DNA of 64,000 bases, taken from NCBI RefSeq assembly GCF_000416965.1, contig NZ_ATCL01000014.1, positions 248,001-312,000 on the forward strand, given 5' to 3'. The stretch comes from Exiguobacterium chiriqhucha RW-2 (GTDB lineage: Bacteria; Bacillota; Bacilli; Exiguobacteriales; Exiguobacteriaceae). The translations under genes were made by a program, and so were the position numbers. Position 1 is the stretch's first letter, and each line of letters begins with the position of its first letter. Shown one piece after another: positions 1 to 11,071 of the stretch. The notes below the pieces were generated by a model, which saw only the letters and a program-made list of their open reading frames with translations, had not been told where the DNA came from and searched no databases.

Positions 1-368
1 ACGGCCATTTGGCCGGAGACGCTTGCCTCGAACGGGTGGCGAACGCGATTGACAAGGCGGTCGGGGAAGACGGCATGACGGCCCGCTATGGAGGCGAAGA
101 GTTCGCGGTGCTCCTGCGGCCACGCCACGCGCGGCAACCGAAAGAAATCGCGGAACGGATTCGGCAGGCGGTGCTCAAACTGAACATCGCGCACGAAATG
201 TACACCCCGTTGCGAAAAGTGAGTGTCAGCATCGGCGTCGCCGAACATGCGCCAACGCCAAGTGGCGATAAGACCGACTTGATTGAGGCGGCCGACCAAG
301 CCCTCTATCAAGCAAAACAGAGTGGGCGCAACCGCGTCTCGGTCGGTCAGGCGACGAACGTAGGTTAA
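1..368 (+). CDS. Diguanylate cyclase, C-terminal part of GGDEF domain (5' end outside window)
   Basis: The gene runs in from the left edge; the reading frame is open from the first bases (codons for GHLAGDACL). The visible 120 or so residues are the C-terminal two thirds of a GGDEF domain, which makes cyclic di-GMP from two GTP. The active-site loop is RYGGEEF (GGEEF, a catalytically competent variant), followed by the usual SIGVAE strand and the closing AADQALYQAKQSGRNRV helix. No RxxD inhibitory site can be judged because the region before the loop is cut. Any sensor domain lies outside the window. It ends in a bidirectional terminator shared with the convergent transporter operon. Confidence 0.9.
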   Translation, partial: GHLAGDACLERVANAIDKAVGEDGMTARYGGEEFAVLLRPRHARQPKEIAERIRQAVLKLNIAHEMYTPLRKVSVSIGVAEHAPTPSGDKTDLIEAADQALYQAKQSGRNRVSVGQATNVG

Positions 369-383
369 AATCGGCCACAGAAA

Positions 384-422
384 AAAGACGACCTTCCCGA
401 TTCGAACGGGAGGGTCGTCTTT
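384..422. terminator. Bidirectional terminator between GGDEF gene and transporter operon
   Basis: Perfect 10-bp arms AAAGACGACC and GGTCGTCTTT with further pairing TTCCCG/CGGGAG inside. A-run on the left and T-run on the right, so it can end both the plus-strand GGDEF gene and the minus-strand gene ending at 432. Confidence 0.85.
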
Positions 423-431
423 CGTATAGGT

Positions 432-2018
432 TTATTGTTCAATCAATCCTTCTTGGATAAGGAAGTCGCGGGCGACTTTCTCCGGACGTTGTTTCTCGAC
501 GTCAGCAAGATAATTGAGCTCTTGCATCGTCTCGTCCGTGATTTTCCCGCTCAGCAAGTTCAATACGTCCGCGAGCTCAGGATGCTCGGCGAGCGTCTCT
601 TCGCTGACGATTGGGACCGCGTAATACGGCGGGAAGAACTGTTTGTCGTCCTCGAGGACGGTCAAATCAAAGCGTTTAAGCAAGCCGTCGGTCGAGAAGC
701 TGTCGATGGCGTTACTCTCATTGTTCATGAGTGCCGTATAGCGGAGTCCGCCGTCGACCGGTTTCACGTCCTGGAAGTTGAATGGATACGCTTCTTTCAA
801 GCCGAGGTATCCGTCTTCCCGGTTCGAGAACTCGATTGTCGGACCGAAGACGAGCTCGTCACTCACCGCAGCGAGATCTGAGACGGTCTTTAAACCGTAT
901 TTGTCGACGTCTTCTTGTTTGACGGCGATGGCGTAGGTGTTATTGAAGCCGATCGGGTCGAGCGTGCGGATATCGAAACGTTCGTTCACTTGTTTCACGA
1001 CTTTGTCGTAGACGACGTCCGGGTCGTTCTCGACTTCTTGCTTCAATACATCGACGAACAACGTGCCCGTATATTCGACGTACGTATCAATCTCACCGGT
1101 CCGTAGGGCACTGAAAGCGACCTGGGTCCCGCCGAGGTTCAATTGACGTTTCACATCGAGGTCTGTCTTGTCTTCAATCAAGTCGGCGACCATGTTCCCG
1201 AGAATCAATTGCTCGGTAAAGTTTTTCGATCCGACGACAATCGTGTCGTCTTCACGGGTGAAGGCGTAAATTGAACCGGCGAGGAGTAGGACGAACGCCG
1301 TCGCGATGACGATGAGTGGTTTCGTGACTTTCTTCGCCGAACGACGCGTCTTTTTCTTCATCCGGCCATCCGCTAGGACGATGCCGTTCGGTGCGACCTT
1401 GTACTCGATGCGGCTGACGATGAAATCAATCAACAGTGCGAGCAGACCGGCCGGGATGGCACCGGCAAGGATTTGGTTGTTGTCAACGGTCTGAATCCCG
1501 GCGAAGACGAGATAGCCGAGACCACCGGCTCCGACGAACGCGGAGATGGTCATGAGTCCGACGGCCGTGACCGCCGAGATGCGAATCCCGGCCATGATGA
1601 TCGGGAGCGCGAGCGGGAGCTGAATCTTACTCAAAATCTGACGGTCGGTTAGGCCGATCCCTTTAGCTGACTCGAGCGTATCACCCGGGATGCTCGAGAG
1701 GCCCGTGTACGTGTTCTTCACGATCGGGAGGAGCGAGTATAAGACGACCATGATGATGGCCGGCGTCGACCCGATTCCGATGAACGGGATGAGGAAACCG
1801 AGGAGCGCCAAACTTGGTACGGCTTGGACAACGCTCGTCAGCCCGAGAATCGGTTTCGCGAGGCGCGGAATCCGTAAGATGAGAATCCCGAGCGGTACCC
1901 CTAACAGCACCGCGAGTGAGACGGCGAACACCGTCAGTTGTAAGTGTTCGAGCAAGAGCGTCCCGATTTGATCGGTGTTGCTCGTGAAGTAATCGAAAAA
2001 TGATTGAATGGCGTTCAT
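432..2018 (-). CDS. ABC importer, fused permease and substrate-binding protein (OpuC/BilEB/EgtU type)
   Basis: A 528-residue fusion. Residues ~1-210 are an OpuCB/ProW-type permease with about six membrane segments; after a basic linker (RMKKKTRRSAKK) comes one more membrane segment (~235-252) and then a complete OpuAC-type binding domain from about VVGSKNFTEQLILGNMV to the end, so the binding domain is tethered outside the membrane. Family members import glycine betaine, carnitine, choline or proline betaine. The same fused architecture plus a CBS-domain ATPase is also found in Listeria BilE and the EgtUV ergothioneine importers, so the substrate cannot be fixed by eye. It is the second gene of a two-gene operon; its ATG overlaps the ATPase stop by 4 nt. 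RBS GAGGAGG lies upstream. Confidence 0.88.
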   Translation of the reverse strand: MNAIQSFFDYFTSNTDQIGTLLLEHLQLTVFAVSLAVLLGVPLGILILRIPRLAKPILGLTSVVQAVPSLALLGFLIPFIGIGSTPAIIMVVLYSLLPIVKNTYTGLSSIPGDTLESAKGIGLTDRQILSKIQLPLALPIIMAGIRISAVTAVGLMTISAFVGAGGLGYLVFAGIQTVDNNQILAGAIPAGLLALLIDFIVSRIEYKVAPNGIVLADGRMKKKTRRSAKKVTKPLIVIATAFVLLLAGSIYAFTREDDTIVVGSKNFTEQLILGNMVADLIEDKTDLDVKRQLNLGGTQVAFSALRTGEIDTYVEYTGTLFVDVLKQEVENDPDVVYDKVVKQVNERFDIRTLDPIGFNNTYAIAVKQEDVDKYGLKTVSDLAAVSDELVFGPTIEFSNREDGYLGLKEAYPFNFQDVKPVDGGLRYTALMNNESNAIDSFSTDGLLKRFDLTVLEDDKQFFPPYYAVPIVSEETLAEHPELADVLNLLSGKITDETMQELNYLADVEKQRPEKVARDFLIQEGLIEQ

Positions 2019-3139
2019 AGCGTTTCCTCCTCTTGCATGAATTGCTCACTGAGGACGGAAAGCAAACTGCTGCGTGTAATCAAGCCGTGAAGTATTGAAC
2101 CGTCGACGACAGGGAGGTACCCTTGGTCGCTCGTGTTCATGACGTCTAAAATGTCGAGAAGCGAGTCCTCGATTGAGACGAAGGCGTAATTCGTATTCAT
2201 GACTTCCTCGAGTCGCTTCGTCTTGTCTTGGATGCTGTGGACGTCCTTCAATTTGATGAGTCCTTGGAGGACGCGATCACGGTCGGTGATCAACAGGCTG
2301 TCGACTTTGCGTGAACGCATGATTTCAATCGCTTGAAGCACTGTCCGTTTCCCGCTGATGGATACCGGATCGGTGATCATGATATCTTTCGCTTTGATGA
2401 ATTCAGGACTGTTCCAAATTCGATTTTTCCCGATGAACGATTCGACGTACTCGTCTTTCGGGTTCCGAAGGATTTGTTCCGGGGTATCGAACTGGACGAT
2501 TTCCCCGTCGCGCATGATACAAATGCGATCGGCCAGCTTGATCGCCTCATCCATATCATGGGTGACGAATACAATCGTCTTTTTCACTTCTTCTTGCAGG
2601 TTGAACAGCTCTTCTTGGAGGTCGTTTCGCGTGACAGGATCAAGGGCGCTGAACGGTTCATCCATCAAAATGACTTCGGGATCGTTCATGAGGGCACGGG
2701 CGAAACCGATGCGTTGTTGTTGCCCACCGCTCAATTCGCTCGGATAGCGATCGATGAACTGATCCGGGTCGAGACCGACCATACGGAGAAGGTGTTCGGT
2801 GCGTGCGTCCATGTCTTGTTCGGCATGTCCTTCGAGGCTCGCAATCAATTGAATGTTTTCACGAATCGTCATATGCGGAAAGAGGCCGGTCTGTTGAATG
2901 ACGTAGCCCATCTGGCGCCGCAATTCGATCGGATCCATTTTTCGTGTGTCTTGGCCGTTGACGATAATCGTGCCTTCTGTCGGCTCGATCAAGCGGTTAA
3001 TCATTTTCAATGAGGTCGTCTTCCCACAGCCGGACGGGCCGATAAAGACGACGAGCTCACCTTTGTTGATCGTGAGATTCATCTCTTTCAAGACGGTCGT
3101 TTGTTTGAACGTTTTCTTGACTTGTTTAAACTCAATCAT
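2015..3139 (-). CDS. ABC importer ATPase with two CBS domains (OpuCA/ProV/BilEA type)
   Basis: 374 residues when started at MIEFKQ, where AAAGGGTG lies 5 nt upstream; an in-frame ATG 30 nt further up has no good RBS. Nucleotide-binding domain has Walker A GPSGCGKTTS, signature LSGGQQQR and Walker B VILMDEPFSALD with the switch HD in VFVTHDMDEA. Two CBS domains follow (from about residue 255), which in OpuA-type transporters sense ionic strength or nucleotides. It energises the fused permease/binding protein encoded directly downstream with a 4-nt overlap. A SigB-like promoter 40-65 nt upstream suggests stress induction. Confidence 0.92.
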   Translation of the reverse strand: MIEFKQVKKTFKQTTVLKEMNLTINKGELVVFIGPSGCGKTTSLKMINRLIEPTEGTIIVNGQDTRKMDPIELRRQMGYVIQQTGLFPHMTIRENIQLIASLEGHAEQDMDARTEHLLRMVGLDPDQFIDRYPSELSGGQQQRIGFARALMNDPEVILMDEPFSALDPVTRNDLQEELFNLQEEVKKTIVFVTHDMDEAIKLADRICIMRDGEIVQFDTPEQILRNPKDEYVESFIGKNRIWNSPEFIKAKDIMITDPVSISGKRTVLQAIEIMRSRKVDSLLITDRDRVLQGLIKLKDVHSIQDKTKRLEEVMNTNYAFVSIEDSLLDILDVMNTSDQGYLPVVDGSILHGLITRSSLLSVLSEQFMQEEETL

Positions 3140-3179
3140 GCAGTCACCCTTTTCAGTAATTATTTTCACATAACCTTAT

Positions 3180-3205
3180 ATGCCCGTTGTTAGATGATTG
3201 TAAAC
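3180..3205 (-). promoter_or_regulatory. SigB-like promoter for the transporter operon
   Basis: On the minus strand GTTTAC, 14 nt, GGGCAT, close to the general-stress sigma factor consensus GTTTAA-N12-15-GGGWAW. The same bases also read as a weak SigA promoter (TTTACA, 18 nt, TATAAG), so both sigma factors are possible. Confidence 0.5.
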
Positions 3206-3275
3206 ATTTTTTTCGAAAAAAGCGTTTGAACCTTTGATAAAGCGGGGATTATTATTATCTTTTTTATTCGAAATG

Positions 3276-3314
3276 AAAAAGAGAGGAGGACACGTGTAGC
3301 CAGTGTCTTCCTCT
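3276..3314 (-). terminator. Terminator of the glcDF operon
   Basis: Minus-strand hairpin with 12-bp arms AGAGGAAGACAC / GTGTCCTCCTCT (one G-U pair) followed by TTTTT CATTTC; it lies 8 nt after the glcF stop. Confidence 0.85.
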
Positions 3315-3321
3315 CAATACG

Positions 3322-4653
3322 TTAGTTTGCATGATTGTCCATCGCCTCGACGAGTAAATCTGCCAAATGGACAGCTCGCATCGAGTCGGTCCCGTGTTCT
3401 TGAATGCCGAGTTGCATCTGCATGTGGCAGCCCGGGTTCGATGTCACGATCGTTTGTGCCGCCGTGGCGTTCACGTGACCCATCTTCATCTCGAGGATGT
3501 CGTTCGCGATCACCGGTTGCAATAGATTGTAGACGCCGGCCGAGCCACAGCAGTGATCGGCATGCTTCTGTTCGATATAGACGGCGCCTTCGATTGCCTG
3601 GAGCAATACCCGCGGGGCGAGTGCCCCTTTTTGTACGTTGCGGAGGTGGCACGAGTCTTGGTACGTGATGAGTTGCTCCGGTAGGGAGAGCGGTACGCGG
3701 TCGAGGAAGCCGACCTCAATCAAAATCGAGGCGAAGTCTTTAATCTTGGCCGTGAACCGTTCCGCGCGTTCGGCCCATTCCGGGTCGTGCTTTAACAGAT
3801 GGTCATAGCCGACGAGGAACGCACCGCAACCGCCGGCGTTCGTGATGATGTAATCGACGTCCTCGGCCTCGAACGCTGCGATATTCTGCTTGGCGAGCGT
3901 GATGGCACCCGTCTGTTCACCGGCATGACCATGTAAGGCCCCGCAACACTGTTGCGTTTTCGGGATGACAATGTCGCAGCCCGCCGCTTGGAGCAGTTTA
4001 ATCGTGTTGGCATTCGTCTCATAGAACATCGTGTCCATCAAACAGCCGCTGAAGAAGGCGACACGGGCCGTTGTCGCTCCCGTCGCCGGGATTCGCTCCG
4101 GGCGTCGACGTCGCTCCGTCTTCGGCGGGACCGTCGGTAAAATCGTCTCCATCTTCTGGAGCTGGTCCGGGAACCAATCGAGGATGCGGAGCTTGTGAGT
4201 GAGCGTCTGGACGCCAGACTGTTGATAGAAGCGGAGAAAGCCCGTCGCCGTCTCCATCTTCGCCTTATTCAAGAACAGCCCGTCAAAGACGACTTTCCGG
4301 ACGAGCCGCTCGCGGACCGGCATTTGTCCCGTCGCACGTTTATGTTCGGTGATGGCGGCGCGTGCGTCCTCGAGCAGGACGCTATAGCGTACCCCGGCCG
4401 GACATGCCGGCTCACAGGCGAGACAACCGAGACATTCGTTGAGCGTCTTTTCGACGCCCTCGTCCGGTTCAATCAATCCGTCGACGACACCTTTCATGAT
4501 GGCGATGCGACCGCGCGGGGAGGCGGACTCGTCTTTCGAGCGGATATACGTCGGGCACGTCGGCAGGCAAAAACCGCAACGCATGCAGCCGAGCATCTCT
4601 TCATAGTCGAGCTTCTCGGTCATGCGGGTGGCGAGTTCGGGCGTCTGTTTCAT
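3322..4653 (-). CDS. glcF: Glycolate oxidase iron-sulfur subunit
   Basis: 443 residues, the electron-transfer subunit of glycolate oxidase, which oxidises glycolate to glyoxylate together with the flavoprotein encoded upstream. The N-terminus has two 4Fe-4S clusters, CMRCGFCLPTCP and CLGCLACEPACP. Two cysteine-rich CCG domains follow, with FFSGCLMDTMF/QQCCGALHGHAGE and SCHLRN/HADHCCGSAGVYN. Starts with ATG inside the glcD stop (4-nt overlap) behind AAGGAGG. Ends at a strong terminator. Regulation is expected from the cre-like site upstream of glcD. The closely related LutA and GlpC families share the CCG domains, but the paired GlcD makes GlcF the better call. Confidence 0.9.
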   Translation of the reverse strand: MKQTPELATRMTEKLDYEEMLGCMRCGFCLPTCPTYIRSKDESASPRGRIAIMKGVVDGLIEPDEGVEKTLNECLGCLACEPACPAGVRYSVLLEDARAAITEHKRATGQMPVRERLVRKVVFDGLFLNKAKMETATGFLRFYQQSGVQTLTHKLRILDWFPDQLQKMETILPTVPPKTERRRRPERIPATGATTARVAFFSGCLMDTMFYETNANTIKLLQAAGCDIVIPKTQQCCGALHGHAGEQTGAITLAKQNIAAFEAEDVDYIITNAGGCGAFLVGYDHLLKHDPEWAERAERFTAKIKDFASILIEVGFLDRVPLSLPEQLITYQDSCHLRNVQKGALAPRVLLQAIEGAVYIEQKHADHCCGSAGVYNLLQPVIANDILEMKMGHVNATAAQTIVTSNPGCHMQMQLGIQEHGTDSMRAVHLADLLVEAMDNHAN

Positions 4654-6059
4654 GATTTACCTCCTTGGACGATGCGTTTTTTCGCCGCTTTGGCGAACAT
4701 CTTCTGCGGATTCATGATGCCGTGCGGGTCGAAGGCGAGCTTGATGCCTTTCATGACGTCTATCCCGGCCGGACCGAGCTTCCATTCGAGATACGGTGCT
4801 TTCATCGCCCCGACCCCATGCTCGCCGGTGATCGTCCCTCCGAGGTCGAGCGCGGCAGCGAAAATATCGGCGAACGCCGCCTCGACACGTTCCATCTCCT
4901 CATGATTCCGGGCATCGGTCGCGACCGTCGGATGCAGGTTGCCGTCCCCGGCATGACCGAACGTGGCGATTTGAATGTCATACGCCCGTCCAATCGCTTC
5001 GATGCGCCGGACCATCTCGGCAATCTCGCTCCGTGGCACGGTCGCATCCTCTAAAATCGTCGTCGGGCTGAGTCGGGCGAGGGCGGACAAGGCGATGCGC
5101 CGGGCGTAGCGGAGCGTCTCGGCATGCGCCTCGTCTCGGGCCACTTCGACCGACAAGGCACCTTCTTCTAAGCAGACGGCATGCATCGCTTCGATATCTT
5201 GTCGGACGACGTCACGCGGGCCGTCCTGTTCTAATAGAAGGAGAGCGCCGACGTCAGTCGGCAATCCGATGTTCGCATACGCCTCGACGACCTCGATTGT
5301 CTTCTTGTCCATGAACTCGAGCGTCGCCGGGATGACGCGATTCTCGATGATGCGGCTCACTGTTCGGGCCGCGCTGTCCAAGTCCTCGAAATAAGCGAGC
5401 ATCGTCTGTTTTGTCTCGGGGAGCGGGATGAGCTTGAGTGTCGCTTGCGTAATGACGGCGAGTGTCCCTTCCGAGCCGACGAGGAGACGCGTCAAATCGT
5501 ACCCGGCCACGTCCTTGGCGAGCTTGCCGCCCGTATGGAGGACATCCCCGTTCGGGAGCACCGCCTCGAGCGCGAGCACGTAATCGGCCGTCACACCGTA
5601 TTTCAATCCGCGTAACCCACCTGAGTTCTCGCTGATGTTGCCGCCAATCGTCGAGATTTTCATCGAGCTCGGATCCGGTGGATAGAACAGTCCTTTCGCC
5701 TCGACGGCTTGCGCTAGATGGGCAGTGATGCAACCCGGCTCGACCGTCACCGTCAAATTCTTCTCATCAATCTCGAGGATGCGGTCCATATGGCGGAAAT
5801 CCATGACGACACCACCAGAAAGCGGCGTCGTCCCGCCAGCAAGGTTCGTCGCCGACCCACGGGGGACGACCGGGATGCGGTATGTATGGCAAAGTCGTAG
5901 CACAGCCTGAACATGCTCGGTCGAGCGGGGGGCGACAATGGCGTCGGGCATCGCCTGATAGTTCGGTGTCGCGTCAAACGAATAGGCGAGTCGAGTCGTC
6001 GGGTCCGTGAAGACGACGTCGGCACCGATTTCCTCACGTAATTGATTCATCCAGTCCAT
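4650..6059 (-). CDS. glcD: Glycolate oxidase FAD-binding subunit
   Basis: 469 residues, FAD-linked oxidase of the GlcD/D-lactate dehydrogenase type. The N-terminal FAD-binding PP-loop reads VPRGSATNLAGGTTPL; GGNISENSGGLRGLKYG is the second nucleotide contact; the C-terminal cap has GHAGDGNLHP with the metal/substrate histidines and ends TGEHGVGAMKAPYL. Oxidises glycolate (or another 2-hydroxy acid) and passes electrons to GlcF. First gene of a two-gene operon; ATG behind GAGGAGG. A promoter and CcpA-type site lie 80-130 nt upstream. D-lactate is the main alternative substrate. Confidence 0.92.
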   Translation of the reverse strand: MDWMNQLREEIGADVVFTDPTTRLAYSFDATPNYQAMPDAIVAPRSTEHVQAVLRLCHTYRIPVVPRGSATNLAGGTTPLSGGVVMDFRHMDRILEIDEKNLTVTVEPGCITAHLAQAVEAKGLFYPPDPSSMKISTIGGNISENSGGLRGLKYGVTADYVLALEAVLPNGDVLHTGGKLAKDVAGYDLTRLLVGSEGTLAVITQATLKLIPLPETKQTMLAYFEDLDSAARTVSRIIENRVIPATLEFMDKKTIEVVEAYANIGLPTDVGALLLLEQDGPRDVVRQDIEAMHAVCLEEGALSVEVARDEAHAETLRYARRIALSALARLSPTTILEDATVPRSEIAEMVRRIEAIGRAYDIQIATFGHAGDGNLHPTVATDARNHEEMERVEAAFADIFAAALDLGGTITGEHGVGAMKAPYLEWKLGPAGIDVMKGIKLAFDPHGIMNPQKMFAKAAKKRIVQGGKS

Positions 6060-6137
6060 GGTAGTTCCTCCTCACACGCATCAAAATTTTCATGATGCGG
6101 GCGTCGGTTTCGAAAGTCACAAAATCGACACATTTTT

Positions 6138-6151
6138 AGATAGCGCTTACA
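6138..6151 (-). promoter_or_regulatory. cre-like CcpA site at the glcDF start of transcription
   Basis: Minus strand TGTAAGCGCTATCT matches the cre consensus TGNNANCGNNNNCA at all fixed positions but the last. It begins about 6 nt after the predicted -10 box, a usual position for catabolite repression. Confidence 0.55.
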
Positions 6152-6156
6152 TCGTA

Positions 6157-6185
6157 ATCGTAGCCATTCGAACTGGTATTGTCCA
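6157..6185 (-). promoter_or_regulatory. SigA-type promoter for glcDF
   Basis: Minus strand TGGACA, 17 nt, TACGAT. The spacing is exact and the cre-like site lies just downstream. Confidence 0.55.
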
Positions 6186-6695
6186 CCCATTTCGGCTTGA
6201 TGGGAAGGGATTTCCAGACGTGTGGCCGATAAAAATCGCCCTGTGAGATTCATCACTACAAATTCGTCAGAACCCCTCGACATGACAAAAAGATAATCGG
6301 TATACTGATACAGGACGATGAAAACGATTTCAAAATCGGGTCAACGTCCGTTTCAAAACCTTTTGTGAACGTAAGCCGTTTGTCATTGTGTTTTCCAAAA
6401 CGTGGAGGTATAACTGAACTATTCTTCATCTGATTCGCAATGTGAAATGTTATAAAGTCAACATTTTTATTTCACCGTTTCTTCATACTTTTTTAAAATT
6501 TAGCGATTTTAATTTAGTTTGTGAACTGCGTAAAAGCCTTGATACACCTTGATTTAAAGCGCTTTTATAATTGTGAAATTCATTGACTTCTTATGCCATT
6601 TCCAGTACTCTGAACTTGTGTGACTTTTGATGGTCACGCGAGTGTGAATTCGATGGAGAAGACGGAAAGCTCGGCAGCTCGAAAGGAGGATCAGG
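6186..6695. other. Non-coding gap between glcD and the atp operon
   Basis: About 630 nt separate glcD from atpZ. No credible protein gene is present. It holds the glcDF promoter, a plus-strand promoter candidate TCGACA-N18-TATACT at 6277-6306, a 10-bp palindrome AAAGCGCTTT at 6556-6565 that resembles a cre core, and the nearer atp promoter at 6583-6611. If 6277-6306 is used, the atp message would have a leader of almost 400 nt, or a short separate RNA is made. Confidence 0.5.
6583..6611 (+). promoter_or_regulatory. Candidate promoter of the atp operon
   Basis: TTGACT, 17 nt, TACTCT, about 85 nt before the atpZ start. Good -35 and spacing, weak -10. Confidence 0.45.
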
Positions 6696-6923
6696 ATGAC
6701 GAAAAAAGACAATCGTTACCTATCCTACGCCTCGCTCGCCTCTCAAATTTCGACCGCGCTCGCTGGACCGATCGTCATCGGTTATCTCGTTGGCCAATAC
6801 GGGGCGAGACGTGAGTTTTGGGGCACGTTTGGTTGGAATGTGTCGGTGTTTCTGGGGATGGCTCTCGGAATCACGGCGCTTGTTCTCACCCTTCGAAGTT
6901 TACTGACAGGAGAGGACGAATGA
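6696..6923 (+). CDS. atpZ: AtpZ/AtpI-family protein, first gene of the atp operon
   Basis: 75 residues with two hydrophobic segments (about 13-33 and 42-64) and a short basic start MTKKDNR. Small proteins of this kind precede atpI in many Bacilli and are thought to assist Fo assembly or Mg/Ca handling; the biochemical role is not settled. Behind a strong RBS GAAAGGAGG. The stop overlaps the atpI ATG by 4 nt, so translation is probably coupled. Confidence 0.75.
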   Translation: MTKKDNRYLSYASLASQISTALAGPIVIGYLVGQYGARREFWGTFGWNVSVFLGMALGITALVLTLRSLLTGEDE

Positions 6924-7348
6924 AGCTAGAACAAACGGAACTACAACAAGTGCAAGCAGACAGAAAAGCACAAAAGCAGTTGATGAAACGCTATACGAAG
7001 TGGTTTATCGGATGGTTCGCCATTCTCCTCATCGGAGCGCTCATCGTCCCTATGTACAAACCGGTATTTCTCGGCTTGTTCCTAGGTGGGGTCGCCAGTC
7101 TCATTATTCTACATATGCAGAATCGAAGCGTCATTCGTATGTTTGACGTCATCGAACATGGACGACGCCCAAAGTCGCACGGGACTGTTTCAAGAATGGC
7201 AGTCGGTGCACTAGCCGTGATAGTCGGTCTCTTTTATGAGGATCGAGTATCGCTGATTGCGGTGGTAACTGGTCTAATCGCCGGCCACATCATACAATTT
7301 GGCGAGTTCACACTTGCCCAGCTCAGCAGGAAAAGAGGTGAATACTAA
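6920..7348 (+). CDS. atpI: ATP synthase subunit I
   Basis: 142 residues, started at MKLEQTEL (ATGA overlap with atpZ, GGAGAGG upstream). Four hydrophobic segments follow a charged cytoplasmic N-terminus. AtpI is an assembly factor helping form the c-ring. The stop overlaps atpB by one base (TAATG). A longer frame starting inside atpZ is open but has no RBS. Confidence 0.85.
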   Translation: MKLEQTELQQVQADRKAQKQLMKRYTKWFIGWFAILLIGALIVPMYKPVFLGLFLGGVASLIILHMQNRSVIRMFDVIEHGRRPKSHGTVSRMAVGALAVIVGLFYEDRVSLIAVVTGLIAGHIIQFGEFTLAQLSRKRGEY

Positions 7349-8085
7349 TGGGTCATGAGTTTCCCACATATTCTCTACAACTCGGAGATTATACGTTATA
7401 TGGGAGCTGGACGAACGTCATTACGGTGCTGATCGCATCACTACTCGTATTTACGTTTGCCGTTTGGGGAACGCGACGCTTGGCTATGAAGCCGACTGGT
7501 AAGCAGAACTTAATGGAATTCTTCGCAGAATTCACACGCGGGATTATCTCGAGTGCGATGGACTGGAAGACTGGGGGCCGTTTCATCGGGTTTGGAATGA
7601 CGTTGATTTTGTTCATTCTCTTCTCGAACTTGATGGGTCTACCGTTTAACGTCATTTCTGGTCACTATCTATGGTTCAACTCACCGACGGCCGATCCTTA
7701 CGTCACGTTGGCATTGTCGACACTCGTCGTTGCAATGTCGCACTATTACGGCGTGAAGCTACACGGTTTGAAGCACTACTCGGCGGAATTCGTGAAGCCG
7801 GTCTGGTTCTTATTGCCGATCAAGCTCATCGAGGAGTTCGCGAACACCTTGACGCTCGGTCTGCGTCTTTACGGTAACATCTTTGCCGGTGAAATCATGA
7901 TTACCATCATCTTGGGACTCGCAATTACCGCAGAAGGGGCACTTAACCCACTCGGTGCTGTGTTCGCAATTCTCCCAATGATTTTATGGCAAGGCTTCTC
8001 AATCTTTATCGGGGTTATCCAATCCTACATTTTCCTGACGCTTGCAATGGTGTACATCGGGCATAAAGCTTCTGCCGAGCATTAA
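7348..8085 (+). CDS. atpB: F1Fo ATP synthase subunit a
   Basis: 245 residues with five to six membrane segments. The essential arginine facing the c-ring carboxylate is R173 in LTLGLRLYGNIFAGE. Together with the c-ring it forms the proton path through the membrane. Encoded in the usual order between atpI and atpE. The a subunit lacks a signal peptide, as usual for Bacilli. Confidence 0.97.
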   Translation: MGHEFPTYSLQLGDYTLYGSWTNVITVLIASLLVFTFAVWGTRRLAMKPTGKQNLMEFFAEFTRGIISSAMDWKTGGRFIGFGMTLILFILFSNLMGLPFNVISGHYLWFNSPTADPYVTLALSTLVVAMSHYYGVKLHGLKHYSAEFVKPVWFLLPIKLIEEFANTLTLGLRLYGNIFAGEIMITIILGLAITAEGALNPLGAVFAILPMILWQGFSIFIGVIQSYIFLTLAMVYIGHKASAEH

Positions 8086-8133
8086 TTCGGGCAGGTCTCG
8101 CCAAAGCGTTGAACAAAAAAACTATTTACTTAA

Positions 8134-8376
<243 letters not shown>

Positions 8377-8387
8377 TTACGAGTTAA

Positions 8388-8974
<587 letters not shown>

Positions 8975-8975
<1 letters not shown>

Positions 8976-9508
8976 TGAACACATCGTTAGCAAAACGCTA
9001 TGCCAAAGCGCTCTTCGACTTAGCGCGGGAACAAGGCACGCTCGACCAAGTCGAAGCGGAAGTGCGTCTGCTCGATGAAGTGCTCCACGCGACTCCTGAA
9101 CTCACGGATCTCTTAACGAATCCGGCAATCAGTGACAGCGAGCTTGCACAGCTTTTAACACATAGCTTTGGTGACATGACAGATATCGTGCTCAACACAC
9201 TTCTCGTCATGGTCGAAAACGACCGTGCGAGCGAAGTTCGCGGCTTGTCGCGCTACGTCCTTGATTACATCAACGACTACCGTGGCATCGCCGAAGGGTT
9301 CGTCACGAGTGCTTACCCGTTGTCGGCAACAGAGTTGAAAGAAGTCGAACTCGTCTTCGGTCAGAAGATGAACAAGACGCTTCAATTGAAGAACGTCGTC
9401 GATGAAGACGTCATCGGTGGACTCCGTGTCCAGATCGGCTACACGACGTATGATGACACAATCGAAAACAAACTAACACGCCTCGAGCGTGAATTGTTGA
9501 ATGCGTAA
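8975..9508 (+). CDS. atpH: F1Fo ATP synthase subunit delta
   Basis: 177 residues, soluble OSCP/delta subunit linking the b stalk to the alpha subunits. N-terminal helical bundle from SLAKRYAKALFDLAREQG, C-terminal strand with DEDVIGGLRVQIGYTTYDDTIENKL, both family hallmarks. Confidence 0.95.
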
Positions 9509-11035
<1,527 letters not shown>

Positions 11036-11071
11036 TCCGGTGACGAGCGTCTATTAAGGTGGTGAATCGAA

